Translations under genes and position numbers: made by a program
Notes under the pieces: generated by a model
The model's input: the letters and a program-made list of their open reading frames with translations, nothing else
Told to the model about the DNA's origin: nothing
Database searches by the model: none
DNA from: Setophaga petechia
Taxonomy: Eukaryota > Chordata > Aves > Passeriformes > Parulidae
Reading direction: 5' to 3'
DNA length: 64,000 bases
Assembly (NCBI GenBank): GCA_024362935.1
Contig: JANCRA010000060.1
Coordinates: forward strand, 1,676,501 to 1,740,500
Part shown: in pieces, positions 11,238 to 23,011 of the stretch
Numbering within the stretch: position 1 is the stretch's first letter
Layout of the letters: each line of letters starts with the position of its first letter

Positions 11238-14200
11238 ATGCAGACCAGAGGCTTAACTCAGTCTCTGTGAGCACCACACAGAAACCACAATGAAAAACAC
11301 AACCTTACACCAGCTGTGTGGTCCTGGCAGGTTTAATTTTCAAACCAGTAAAATTATAAAATTCAAATGATTTGCATAGGACTTGGAGAATTCAATAGCA
11401 TGCATCTTTTGGTGGAATAACTAGATCCCTTTCAACCTAAAGCTTCAGGTCCCATATATAGAACTGAGCATAAGCAGCTTCCTGTCCCAAACTATTGGTT
11501 TACATAAGTTAATTTAGACAAGGTACCATTCATCTCCTATAATTTTCTATTTTTCATACCAATCCAATCCAAAGCTGTGTAGGACCATGCTTCAGGGCAC
11601 TTGTGCCAGCTGGAGAAGCAGGCAACTGGTCTTGGGTCTGAGGAGATGATGGCCCCCATGAGCTGTGGAGTCCCACCTGTGTCTCCATCCCTCACCCCAG
11701 CTCCCAGACCAACAGCACTGTCACACACTGGTTACCTTTCTTTTTCCCCAAATGCATAAAGAAGAGTTATTTACTAAGTTACAGCCTCAGGGCTCTCACA
11801 TATACATGACCAATTCAGTGCTTATTCCTGGTTTTGATTACTACAGCAGCAATTTTTGATGTGCCGTCAGCAGGTGGGATGCTGTTCCACTGGATGGAAA
11901 ATGATTTCTCAATTGACTGAGAAAAATCCCCAGCTCCTGGACCTCTAGAAAACTTCCACTACCTGCCTGGGTAATCCAAGGCTCAGATTAACTTTAAACT
12001 CCAGCAGCATCACTCGAATTAGCCAGGGCACAAGACAACCTAAGTTATCTTCATCCTCTTGAGCTAAACCTCCAGCTCTCCATGCAGGAACATGCTGACT
12101 CTGTGGCTGAAACGTTCAGTTATCTGCAATTAATGGGTGGTTCCTGCTGAAGAACATCAGTGACCTGCTCTGCAGGGGACAGCAGAGTCTGCAACAGTGA
12201 CAAGACAAAACACAAAATATCCACGGCTCCAGTAAAGCAAAGGTGACTTGCTTGTCTGGCTGGTGGGAATGGAGAGACTCGCCTGGAGATGGAAAACACC
12301 TCACCTGATGAAGCATCCTCCCTTCTGCCTCAGCTTGGTATCATCTGGGGTTATTTCTCCTTCCACTGCTGGCCCTCACCTGCTCCCAGCCCTACACTCT
12401 TTCTCATTCCTCCTGCTCCAGCTGTGATGAAGGGTAAAGCTTATGCTGGAAGGCAGTTTCTGCAGCACCGAGGGTCAAGTCCTGCTGCTCAGTGCCCTAC
12501 ACACCAGCAGGCCTCCTCACACCACCCCTGCACCACAGCTTTGCATTTCTCAACAGAGACCACAGGATTTTGAAAGACACCCTCATCACGCCTTCTGCCC
12601 TTCAGAGGTTCTCCAGTGACCTATAAAATGTCACCATTCTCAATGCAAACTGTTACAGCCTCGTTAACTCTTCAATCCCTTCAGCAGCAAAGCCTTTGCC
12701 ACTGCAAATCCATTAAATTTAGTGAGTCTGTGTAATTGGGTTGTAACTCCAGTTTCTATCCGAAAGCAATTGCTGTCGTACTGGAAGATCAAAATACACT
12801 GCCAATTTCAGGTTTAGTTGTCACATTGAAACATTCAACATCTCCCACCAAGGCAGGAACCTTTGTCATGCTCAGGCAGCACAAAGAATGGCATTACAGC
12901 TCTTCAACAGAATTTACCTCCACAACCTGTATTTTCAAATATTTAAGCCACTGAAAAATGGAAACACCAACACTTCCAGATGCACAAGGACCTGAAATTC
13001 TTTGGCTTCTCTACTCACAGTAGGTTCTTCTGTTAGAGAAGCATCTACTTTTTCACTAGAAAGATGTAAAATCACTCCATCACCTGGAAGCCTGTTGTAA
13101 ACAACCCCTTTCTCTAAGTCCTACAGAAGGACAGGCCTTCCAGATAGAGTGGCTGGAGAGCGCTGCTGGGAGATTTCTGCCCAAATCCAATGCCTAACAC
13201 AAGACCCTTCCTTGGGCTCAAAATACTAAGAAATGTCATTTCTCAACTGAAGGTCAGGCATGCGTGCAGCCCCCATGTTCTGATCCTTCCTTTCCCAGAG
13301 GAGAGCCCACACACGGTGTTACTGTAGCACCTTTCTTCCCGGAGCCGGGGGAGTTTCCCAGGAAGGCTCAGGGGATACTTAGAATCCCCGGCAAACGGCT
13401 CCAGCCGAGCTGCGGGCACTGCTTGAACACACGCCCTGAAACATTTGTTCTACAAGATATGTAGAAAAGCTGGGACCATTTGCCATAACTTGAGAAGAGC
13501 CGTCAAATCCAAACGTTGTGGTCATTACGCTTGGTAACCTTTATGGAAAATGCCAGGTTTGTTCTTTGTGGTTGTTTTCTCATATAGGAAATACTGAAAG
13601 GTGCCTCAGCTAAAGATCCAGTCAGAACAACACACAATAATTGCAAAACCAACAAGAGGCACGGTCTTTCTTCTATGAGAGGTTTCACGACAATAAGACC
13701 TCTGAGAAAGGTTTTAGAAAAATAGAATTTCAAGTTCCCTACAGTTCCGCGGCGAGGGGAATGACCAAAATGCGTCTACGAGGAGGCTGAGGGGTTATGG
13801 AGAGACAAAGCTCATGAAGCTCCAACCTGCTGCCAGGATGCAGAGCCACAGAAGAGATCTGTCCTTCCATTCCCCAAAGCAGCGGGAAGGAATCAGAGCC
13901 CCGAGCTCGCTGAGATGGTTTTAAAGTAGCTGAAATTTAGAGAAACGCAGTAATCACACGGAGGAAACGAGTGAAGAGCCTTTTCCCGACTGGTTTAAGA
14001 GCCATCGAGGACTCGAACAAAAGCGAAACGTCAACGCGCCCCGGCTGACACGGCACAAAGCCGTCACCGCCCGCATGAGGTCAGGGCTGAGGGACCGGCT
14101 CACACAGCGGCCGGACCGCGGGCAGCTCCGCGGCTGACAGCGCTGCCGGCCCCGCCGCGCTCCCTCCCGGGCCGGCCCGAGCCGCGGCCTGGGAGCGCGG

Positions 14201-14524
14201 CCGAGGCGGCTGCGGGCCGGGCAGGGTCGGCTCCGCGCCGGGCGCTGCGGGGCCGCAGGCCGCGGGCGGGCTCAGCCGCCGCACGCTGACAGGCTCCCGC
14301 CGGGCGCCCCGGCACCGCCGGCGCCGCCGAAACGCCCCCGGCCCCGCCGCTCCGCCGCCGGCGGCGCGGGCCCGGCACCGCTCCGCGCCCCGCCAGGCCC
14401 CGCCGCCCCTTCCCCCGCGCCGCGGGCTCGGCCTGCGCCCCGCCCGGGCCGGCTCCGGCCCCGGCCCCGCCGCTCCCGCTCCCGCCACCGCCGCGTCCCG
14501 ACCCCCGCCCCGCCCTCCCCTCAC

Positions 14525-14640
14525 CTGGACTCGCCGCCGCCGCCGCCGGGGGCGCGCGCGGGGCCGCGGGGGCGCGCGGGGCGGGGGTCGCGCGCGGCCC
14601 GGGATCCAGCGCCGCTCCGCCGCCTGCGCCGCGCACGTGA
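14525..14640 (-). other. NCOA6: NCOA6 first exon (non-coding) in CpG island
   Basis: On the minus strand a GC-rich leader ends GGCGAGTCCAG|GTGAGGGG at 14525/14524, a strong donor. The upstream end is not defined by the sequence; there is no TATA box, so dispersed initiation near 14600-14640 is likely. It is placed as NCOA6 exon 1 because it is the only CpG-island promoter upstream of the 2298-2449 and 1938-2212 exons on that strand. The first intron would be about 12 kb unless further small 5' UTR exons exist. Confidence 0.55.
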
Positions 14641-14707
14641 CCCGCGCGCGCCTGCGCCCGAGCGCGCGGGGGCGGGGGGGGGCACCGCGACCCCCGGGCG
14701 GGCCCCG

Positions 14708-14755
14708 GGGACAGCGAGGGGACAGCGAGGGGACAGCGAGGGGACAGCGAGGGGA
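14708..14755. repeat. 11-bp tandem repeat (GGGGACAGCGA)
   Basis: About four head-to-tail copies of GGGGACAGCGA inside the NCOA6 CpG island, upstream of the predicted start. The G-runs could form a G-quadruplex; no function is shown. Confidence 0.85.
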
Positions 14756-17081
14756 CCGGCACCGGGACCCAGCGGCGACAGCGGGGACACAGCGGCACCC
14801 GCCCGCGCGCCGCACGGCAGCCCCGCCGCGCCCCCGCCACAGAGACCCCGCTGGGCTCCCCCGGCGCGGCGGGGCTGAGGGGACCCTCGGTGGCGGCTGC
14901 TGCTGGGAGTGCGGACAAGCTGTCTGCGGGGTGAAGCTGCAGGAAATATAATAACTGGGGCCTTTATAGGAAATTTCCAGGAAATTAGGTTTTTAATTCG
15001 GATGAATTTTACTTCAGAACATTTAATCCAAAGGTCTCCGACTCTTTGAACATCACTGAATTATACTTCATCCTACCAGTGGGGAGATGGGGAAGAAGCC
15101 AGGGAGGCACCTGATATGGACTCAGCAAAGGCCACAATGCTGAATTTTGATAAAAAGTCCATTCATGTGATTAATGAACGGGCCCATGGGCCCAAAATCC
15201 CCAGGGGGCAAAGCTAGATCCCTAAAATCCATAAATCCCCTCAGCACAGAGGGGTTCCGCAGCTGAAGGGACCCTCACAGGGCACACAGCCCTTTGGCTT
15301 GTCTTTTTACATCCTTTATGAATATGAGAAATGATCAATGCAAAACTTCTGCAATGTCTGGTTTCCTGCCCATCGTTGCTGTGGCAGAAAGCTCTTGCCT
15401 GGCACTGGGGAAAAAATGACACACGTGAAATTCCTATTTCAGGATGGGAAAACAATCAAAAGTCCTTTATGGGAAAAATAAAGACTTTGTTCCTACAGAA
15501 GCACATGTGATTGAGCAGGTTCAGTGGCCTGAGGAGAGGTTTCAGGAGAGTTTGTGCGGCTGCAGCCAGCCCTCACAGCCACCCTTGGCTTCCTGTGGAA
15601 TACTGCTGGAAAAAACACTTAAAAAAGGGAAATTTTTTCATTTAAATTTTTTATTTTGTAAAACCTTTTAAATAAAACAAACCCACATCTCATCGGATAT
15701 TATTGCTTGCAACATAGAGAAAAACCACTTTTTATGAATTCACATATAACTACATTCCACAAAGCCCACCAAAAAAAAAATTAATGTCATGGTCAGCTCA
15801 GGACTCATGTGGAGCATTGCCTCTGCTGGTGTGTCAGAGCTGCAGGCACAGTGCCCCTCCCTGGCTGTGCATGGGTGAGGAATCCTTCCCTGCTCTGCTC
15901 CTGCCTTTTTGTGCCTTCCCCAGCCCCTGGGGAGCAATTCCAGCACCTCTCCAGTGTGCTGAGACAGGGGCAAAGCCCCCCCATCCCCTGTGGATGTCGG
16001 GTGGGAGGAGATGAGGATCAGTCCCAGAGGGGAACATTCCACTCATCTGATCATCCCTGGCAGTTTCCATTTGCCTTCATGGGGATGATTCCCAGGCCTT
16101 GCCGAGCTCTGCTCCTGGGTTTTGGGACTGGCTGGAAACCCAAGGACGCTGAGTGAAAATTTCTTTGGTACCAAGAATTAACCTTTCTTTCCCAAGTGAC
16201 TTCATGTTTTCCTTGTTTCATGAGACTCTTTTTAAACCAGCTGCACTGAACTTCCTTCTCCAGCCTCATCTTCCCCAAAAAGCAACCCCCAGCAGAGAGA
16301 CATCAGAGCACTGCTTCCAAAAAACTTCCAAAACTTCCCACTCCTGTTGCTGTTCTTGTCGTGCCAGATTGTCCCTCAGATTCTTGGCTTGTTTGGTTTT
16401 ATCTGTATTATGCACTTTAGTACCAGGCATGTCTCAAAATCCCTCAGCAAACAAGAACAAGCCAAATGCTATTTCCCAAAACTTGGAAGCACGATACTGA
16501 GGTGTCCCACCAAGATCTGCTTGAGCCATCCAAGTGCTGTGACTTTCTGCTCTGGGATTGAGGGATCCCACAGGGACAATTTCCCTGTACCTAATCACTA
16601 AGGGAGTTTTAAACAAGCCCTCCCTTCCTTAGCAGCCCGAGGCCTGCACATCCACCTCACTCTTCAGAGCACGCTGCTTCCCATGGCTTCTGATGCTTCT
16701 GCTCGCTGCTGGGAAATACAAGAACTCCTTCAGTCTCCACATAATTAAAATTAACCCCAAATCTCTTAGAAGAACCTTGTCACAAGGGTGAGGAAGCAAA
16801 AGGAAAGGGGAGCTGAAGGGCCACCGGGGTGACAGGACACAACCAAAGACCTTTTTGAGGCATCTCTGCTGGAGACTGGCAGTTGAAGGATACCTAGGTG
16901 GCCTTGGCACCCGTTGGCAGAGGGAAAAGGGGACAATGGGATGTCGAGGGGCGAGAGGGAAGAAACACAGGGCAGCTCCAGACATGCCAGATCACATCCC
17001 TGTGTGCTGCAGGCTGAGCTTACTACACAGTCTGGGTGCTCCTGGGTCTGCCCAGGCTCTGCACAGCTTAAACAACACAGA

Positions 17082-17226
17082 AGCAGCTGTGCCCCATCCC
17101 TGGCAGTGCCCAAGGCCATGTTGGACAGGGCCTGGAGCAACCTGGGATAGTGGAAGGTGTCCCTGCCCAGGGCAGGGCTGGAACTGGATAGTCTCTAAGG
17201 TCCCCTCCAATCCAAACTATTCTGTA
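17082..17226 (+). mobile_element. CR1 LINE 3'-end fragment
   Basis: Contains the diagnostic run from CCCATCCCTGGCAGTGCCCA through GGAGCAACCTGGGATAGTGG to CCAATCCAAACTATTCTGTA, in sense orientation on the plus strand. It is a 5'-truncated copy, as usual for bird CR1. Confidence 0.85.
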
Positions 17227-19257
17227 ATTTTTTTGCCATTCTGTTTGTGGAACTCATCCAGGAGCAGACTCTCCGTTTGTTTGGGATGCTGAAGCTTTGC
17301 TGCAAAACAATGACACAGAATGATACCAGAGGTCCTGCAGGGAAGGAGGGCTTCCTGCAGCACAGACAGGTGTTGAAGCTGCCTCATTGTCCACAACAGA
17401 ACACAAAGGCATTTGATATCATGACAATCAAAACTGTAGGTTTATTCACACTCATTTTCATATGGCAGTGTTTTCAAATGACAGGTATTACACAGAAAAA
17501 TGACTTCAACAAGATAATTTCCCCTCTAGCACTGGTGCAATGCTCACTTGGAGAGAAGGAAGGGAGATGTGTTGCACTGCAGTCACTCTCACTTTGGATC
17601 TGGTGCTTTGTTAAACAGTGAGTGTGGCGAGAAAGAGAGGTGGGCAGCTGGCCACAGGTGAGGCAGGGCTGCACAGGAGTTTATCTCTCCTCCTTCATTC
17701 TGAGGACATGGAAAGGTGGAACCTACTGGCTGGGGAGTCCTGCCTGGGCCAGGAACTCTCCTGGTGGGTGAAGGTCCATGGCTGCCCAGGAGCTGGTGTA
17801 ACACAGAACGCTCCCCACAGGAGCCAGGGTCAGCCTTGCCAGGACAACCTGCTCCTCAAAGTGCTGTGACCACTGCTGAGCCCTTCAAGGGCAGCACGGG
17901 TCAGAGCTTTGCTGCTCCTACTCCACCTGCCTTCCACACAAATGGGCTTCATTTCAGGTGCCTACCCCTCTGAAATCAGCTCTGCCTGGCACAGCTTTCC
18001 TTTCTGTGAAAAATGCGTGTTTTATGGTTGGCTTTTCACAGACATTAAAGTGAATATTACATGTGTTGTGTTAGAAATTAATGCTGTATTAATTCTCTTA
18101 AGTACTGTGTTAAATATAGTTTTAGGTTATAAAAAATGTTAAAATAGAAACGATGCTATGTAAGATACTTTTTTTAAAGAAAAGACTTGCAGTGAGATAG
18201 CAGCCACAGGACACCTGAATCCTTCAGAGAAAAAGGATTTATTGCTCCCTTATCAGAAGAAACAAACTTCTTCCCGCCTCAAAGGTGCTGTTAAGATTCA
18301 GAGGAAGAAGTTGATGATGACTGGAAAAAATCCTGTATTTGAATGGATTTTATGCATCATGTGTAAGTGTATGAATATGAAACAGGCTACTGTTTTTAAG
18401 GCTTAATCCTTTGTTAATCGGTGTCCCTTTTCAGGCTCGTGCTGCCCAGAAAAAGGTACCTGGACATCCATAACTCTTTCTCTCTATTTTTTCATAGTGT
18501 CCAAATTCAAATTGTCCAAATTATTATTACTCTAATTATATTACTATTTTTAAAACCATTTTATTATTATTAAACTTTTAAAATTTTAAAAACAACTGAT
18601 TGGCGTTTTTCACACTTTCCCTGCCTAGGGGCCACTTTCCATCACTGAGCTATGGAAGCGCTTCCCAAAGCCACTGGAAATGCCTGGGTGCTACAGGAGC
18701 TCTTCCTGCTCCGTTTGATTCTTTGCAAAACTTTACAACCCCTGCGTGATTTGGAAGTTGATAAAAGCAGTGCAGGTTTGTTGGCAGGGTGTTTGCCGAG
18801 GCCTGACTCCCCTGTGTGCCCTGAGATGATCTGGGCGCAGTCTCCAGCGGGTACCCGGAGGGTGACCCGGCCGGCAAGCACTCGGTGGCACTTCAGACTT
18901 GCTGCCCCAGCTGAGGGACCCCTCAGGTGACACTGGCAGAGCTGCAGGCCGCCGGTCATCGCCGCTGGGATGGGCACCCGGAGCTCCTGGCCCAGCAGCA
19001 GCTGCTCCGTGCCCTCTCTGCCCCGGGCACGGGCAGGACGCGCTGCCCGAGCTGCTGCGGTGCGGGAAGAGCAGCGGTGCCCAGGGCTACCTACAGCCGT
19101 GCCCGGGGGTGCCTCGGCCTGTGCCCGGCCATGGCAGCAGGGACCGGGCACGCTGGGCAGCCCGGCACCCCTGCCCGCCCTCAGCGCCGGGAGCAGGGCG
19201 GGCTCCGGCACACGCGGGACACTGAGGGAACGGGAGGGCACAGCCCAAAGGCCAGAG

Positions 19258-19303
19258 CATCCTCATCCTCATCCTCGTCCTCATCCTCATCCTCATCCTC
19301 ACA
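19258..19303. repeat. (CATCCT)n hexanucleotide repeat
   Basis: About eight CATCCT units, one with a G substitution (CGTCCT), in a GC-rich intergenic stretch. Confidence 0.9.
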
Positions 19304-20852
19304 CTCACCCTGCTGCAGGAGGGCAGGGCTGGCTCCTGCTCTCCCCTCGGGCAGTTTGTCACCTGCACTCGAGAGGGGCGCTCAGCCCTTGGAAAAACAT
19401 GAATAAATTGCTGCAGCTCCATGGCAGAGCCTGGCTCCAGCTCATCCTCGTGCGAAAGCAGCACACACTGATGGAGAGCACTGCAAACCTGGGCAGAAAC
19501 AAACTGGCCACATTCCAGATCATAATTTGTCACGTTTAGTAAAGGCACCTTTTAAAAATTTATTTACTTTGTTTGTGTTTATTTTGTTCCTTTTAAAATC
19601 GTTTTCGTTTTTCCCAGCCCCTTTGTATTTTATGTTCTGAGCTCCTCACTGACACTTCCATGACAAAGTTCCAGGACAAATTCTGCTTCAGAGCTGTCAG
19701 ATGCCTGCAAGGGCCAGGCTGAAATCAGCACGGGTACTCTGCACACACACATCTCTACAATACAACCCTTTATTTCACAATGCCCATCTCACCTGTACCA
19801 AGGGGAACACCAGGTATTTCTTGGTACCTCATGTTAAATTTATCAGATCTTAAATTCATTAGGTGTTAAATTCATCAGATCACAACAGATGGGCTCAAAA
19901 TACTAGAGACACTGGGCCAATTAGCAGATTAAAGGTCTCCATGTTGGATACATCTCTGCTATACTGATGTTGCTTTTAAATAGAGAAAAAAGAAAGGAAA
20001 TTATTTGGAATACCTTTACTTCTCTTAGCTGAAACCTAGGGGCATAGGTCTCATCTTCCAATTATTTTGCGATGCAGGCTGTGGTGGTTTGACAGGAAAT
20101 ATATTTTCTGGGATGCTGTGGTCAGTCCAATGGGTGCTCAGATTTTAATATTGACACCTGGTTTGGCCACTGGGGCATTGGATCCTCCTCTGAGAACACG
20201 GGGTTAAAAGCAGGGCTCTCCCCTGGGAGGTCTCTTTGAATTTCCAGCGGGAAGAGTTGGATCTCTCCCCTGGCCCCGGGATCTCTCCTGCTGGCTGGGC
20301 AGGGGCAGGGGAAAGCCATGTGGCCCTGGGAGAGGTAGGCCTGGCCCCCGAGGTGGAAGAGAGAAGTACCGGGAGGCACCGGGCAGCCCGTTCACCCCAC
20401 CCCGGGAGACAGAGAGAGAAGGCAGCCTGTGCTTGTGACTGTGTTACCTTGAAACTCCATAAACATGTGCCGGCAGCAGGCTGAGAAGGAGGAGAAGGGA
20501 GGGTGGTGCACCGAGATGGAGTCTGGCCACTGGTAGGAGCTTTTAACCCTTTTGTGGACAATGAAAGCTTTACAGAACATTAACCCTTCCTAGAAGAGAG
20601 ATAAGAGTAGAGGATGAAGAAGGAAATGGGCAAGTGATGAAGGTCTGGCTGGGCAAGTGAGAGAGAGATGATGGAGGAATGGAGAAGATGGAGCAGCATT
20701 TTTGCTGGACTCTTTTTTGTATAGCCATATTGAAGACTTGGGGGGGGTCTTAGTAGCCGGGCATTGGCCTGAGACCTCTATCCCAGGAGGGACAGAGTCC
20801 CGGAGTCCAGCCCGCTCGGACCCGAGCCACGGGGGAGCCTTCCAGCCTGCAG

Positions 20853-20915
20853 AGTGATAACAGCTCTGGATAGTGATAACAGCTCTGGATAGTGATAACA
20901 GCTCTGGATAGTGAT
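20853..20915. repeat. 19-bp tandem repeat inside the LTR
   Basis: Three perfect copies of AGTGATAACAGCTCTGGAT plus the first six bases of a fourth. It sits just left of the segment that looks like an antisense LTR core. Confidence 0.95.
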
Positions 20916-20929
20916 TTCAGCTCTTTAGG

Positions 20930-21300
20930 ATTTCAGCTGCTGCTAGGCTTGGCTTCCCCAGGCATGGCTCCAGGCAGACAGAGAGAGGAGAAGGGAGACA
21001 CCGGCTGTTCCACGGGATGGTTTATTCGGGAGGATGCGACAGGACCCAGTTCTTCTTCTTCTGAGTTAGTAGGGTACAGTGAGCTACATTTATACCCTTG
21101 GCCAGACTCCAAACTTGACCAATGGGCACAGGTTAGAGGGTTTACAAGTGACCAATAGTAGGATTAACAAGGTTTTTTCCTTATAAGGGTACAAAGATAC
21201 GTTGTGAGTCTGGGGTCAGAACCCTCTCTGCTGCTGTCTCAGCATTCCCGTTGTTAAAGGCTCCACGGCACCTTGGGAAGGCTTGTGGTGTTTACTATAT
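20930..21300 (-). mobile_element. Possible nested antisense LTR core
   Basis: Read on the minus strand this segment has an inverted CCAAT (ATTGG) pair, a TATA-like TATAAAT (plus 21094-21088) and AATAAA (plus 21026-21021) about 65 bp further on: the order and spacing of a compact retroviral U3-R-U5. No clear TG...CA ends or target duplication were found, so boundaries are approximate. It could be a normal part of the surrounding LTR read backwards. Confidence 0.35.
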
Positions 21301-23011
21301 AGCCATGGACTGTTTCCTTGTGATACAGAGACTGCATTGCAGGGGGAGGCAAGGCCTCAGAACCAGGAGGGTTCAGAGTTGGTGCCCCTTGGCCCCAGGG
21401 GGTGAAAAAATGTGGGGGGGGACAGGTGTCTCGAAGGAGAGACTGTGCCCTTTTTGGAATGGGACAAGGCAACCTTAAAAGACAACCCCAGAAGCAGCCC
21501 TGGGCCATGTTCAGTGGTGAGAGCACTGGACATGAAGGAAGAGGTCACCACAGCACAAGAAGAACTCCTCCCCTCTGGATGAACTGAGGATTGATTGTTT
21601 GAAATGTGGTGCTGGACCGAGAATCGGTGATTTGGGGGAATGTATTGTATTGGAAATTTGGTGGGGAGGAGGAGGAGATGTATTTGTGAGGTTTTCGTTT
21701 TCCTGTGTGTGTTTCTTCTTATTTATAGTTGTAGTGTAGTTAATAAAGTCTTTTTTTCTTTATTTCTAAGTGAAGGCCTGCTTTGCTTATTCCTGGTCAC
21801 ACCTCACAGCAGAAACCAGGGAGAGGGTATTTTCATGGGGGCACTGGCATTGTGCCAGTGTCAAGCCATGACACAGGCCATGATTGAGCAGAACACTTCA
21901 GAACATGCTTTATTTTAAGATTCTGGATAATTGCTGTGAAATTGTAATTTGGGACATAGGAGTGCCCTTTTGAATCAAGACCAAAGTCTTTTACTCCCAA
22001 ACATATACACGGTATCCAGCATCAGAAGTTGGTGAATTCAGTTAATAAGGAGGAATTTAATATTTCAAAGTGTTTTGTGACATTTCATGCAAAGTTCTGT
22101 GCTGACAATGACTCGATCACACATTTTGCAGCTGTTCATAGAGAACCTCCATGCCCAAGGGACAGATCAGGGCTGGGACAGAGCAGAAAACCCCAGACCA
22201 TCTCCAGAGAGGTTCAACCCACAAAACTGTCTCCTTCCCTTCCAATGGAGCCTGAAAGGGTCTGCTCCAAGACCCATTTACATCTCTCCATCCTTGGTCA
22301 GTGACCAACTCTAGTGCTGATGACAGAGAAATAAATAAATAAATAGATTTGGTGTTCCTGTGGTGAAGTCTCTTCTTGGTGGCACAGAGCACGTCACGGA
22401 TAGAACATTCTGCTTCCCCTGTCCCAGCTGAGGGCACGGATGAACTTGGATCAGGAAATGCTGCTGATGGTGCCATCAGTGGGAACTGCTCTGCTCCCCT
22501 CATGGGTGGCTGCACTTCAGCAGAGCATGAAAACACCTCTGTTCCCACACAGCCCAACATGCTTCACTGGGCTGTTCTGGGATCCACAGCCCCCAGGAAC
22601 AATTAGTCCAATTATCTGCCCTGTGACCCCAACCACCCCAAAATCAGCCCATGCCCCCCAGTGCCAGAGGGTGGCACAAACAGGGTGCCACAGGGTGCCT
22701 GGGGAGGAAGGTCAGCGTGAATGGTGTCATCACCAAATCAAAGAGCAACACAACCATAAGCAGACACACATATATAATATGTACAGTGGCCATATGTACA
22801 GTGGCCACGGGTATATTTGCACCATGAAGGAAAACATCACATTTTAGACTGCAGAAAATGATCAAACTCTGGATTTTTCAGTGCAAAGTGTCTCTAACTA
22901 GCCAGTAAAAGGAACAGGAAATGTCCAGATGTGGGCTGAATGACCTGGTACAGATGTCAGCTGGGGTATTTTTCCCTTCTCAATTTCAGACACAAAATGC
23001 AAGAGCACCCT

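Larger units (their letters stand above)
2450..14524. other. Large NCOA6 5' intron, no coding gene seen
   Basis: About 12 kb of AT-rich sequence. No open frame resembles a known protein. It holds the inverted repeat at 4651-6147, an (AAAC)n stretch near 7471-7490, a CR1 tail near 11190-11237 and one half of a 24-bp exact dispersed repeat. Additional small 5' UTR exons cannot be excluded by eye. Confidence 0.55.
14040..14930. promoter_or_regulatory. CpG island, NCOA6 promoter
   Basis: Very high GC and CpG density contrasts sharply with AT-rich DNA on both sides. It contains GC boxes and CACGTGAC at 14634-14641 (E-box of the USF/MITF-TFE type) close to the predicted NCOA6 start. Long open frames across it on both strands are GC-driven artefacts rich in Arg, Ala, Pro and Gly. 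A short 11-bp tandem repeat (GGGGACAGCGA) lies at its right side. Confidence 0.7.
20080..21873 (+). mobile_element. Solo LTR of an ERVL-like endogenous retrovirus
   Basis: The element starts TGTGGTGGTTTGACA and ends CCATGACA. The last 15 bases (TGTCAAGCCATGACA) read TGTCATGGCTTGACA in reverse complement, so the ends are near-perfect inverted repeats of the retroviral TG...CA type. It is flanked on both sides by the 5-bp duplication CAGGC (20075-20079 and 21874-21878). A 5-bp target site duplication is typical of ERVL-class elements. A polyadenylation signal AATAAA lies at 21742-21747 with a T-rich run after it. No gag, pol or env frame was seen and no second copy of the ends, so this is a solo LTR. 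At 1794 bp it is long, partly because of internal sequence described separately. Confidence 0.75.
14931..23010. other. NCOA6-GGT7 intergenic region, no coding gene seen
   Basis: About 8 kb with no supported gene on either strand. It contains a CR1 fragment (17082-17226), a CATCCT hexamer array (19258-19303) and a solo LTR (20080-21873). Open frames around 18.6-19.5 kb are in moderately GC-rich sequence and show no domain I recognise. I looked for the HMGB3-like retrocopy known next to human GGT7 and saw none. Confidence 0.6.

Noticed and set aside
14081..14918. Minus-strand frames of 244 and 272 codons in the NCOA6 CpG island
   Set aside because: Arg/Ala/Pro/Gly-rich low-complexity translations typical of CpG islands, overlapping each other in two frames.
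14931..23010. HMGB3-like processed pseudogene expected by analogy with the human NCOA6-GGT7 interval
   Set aside because: No HMG-box-like translation was found in any frame; the human retrocopy is lineage-specific.
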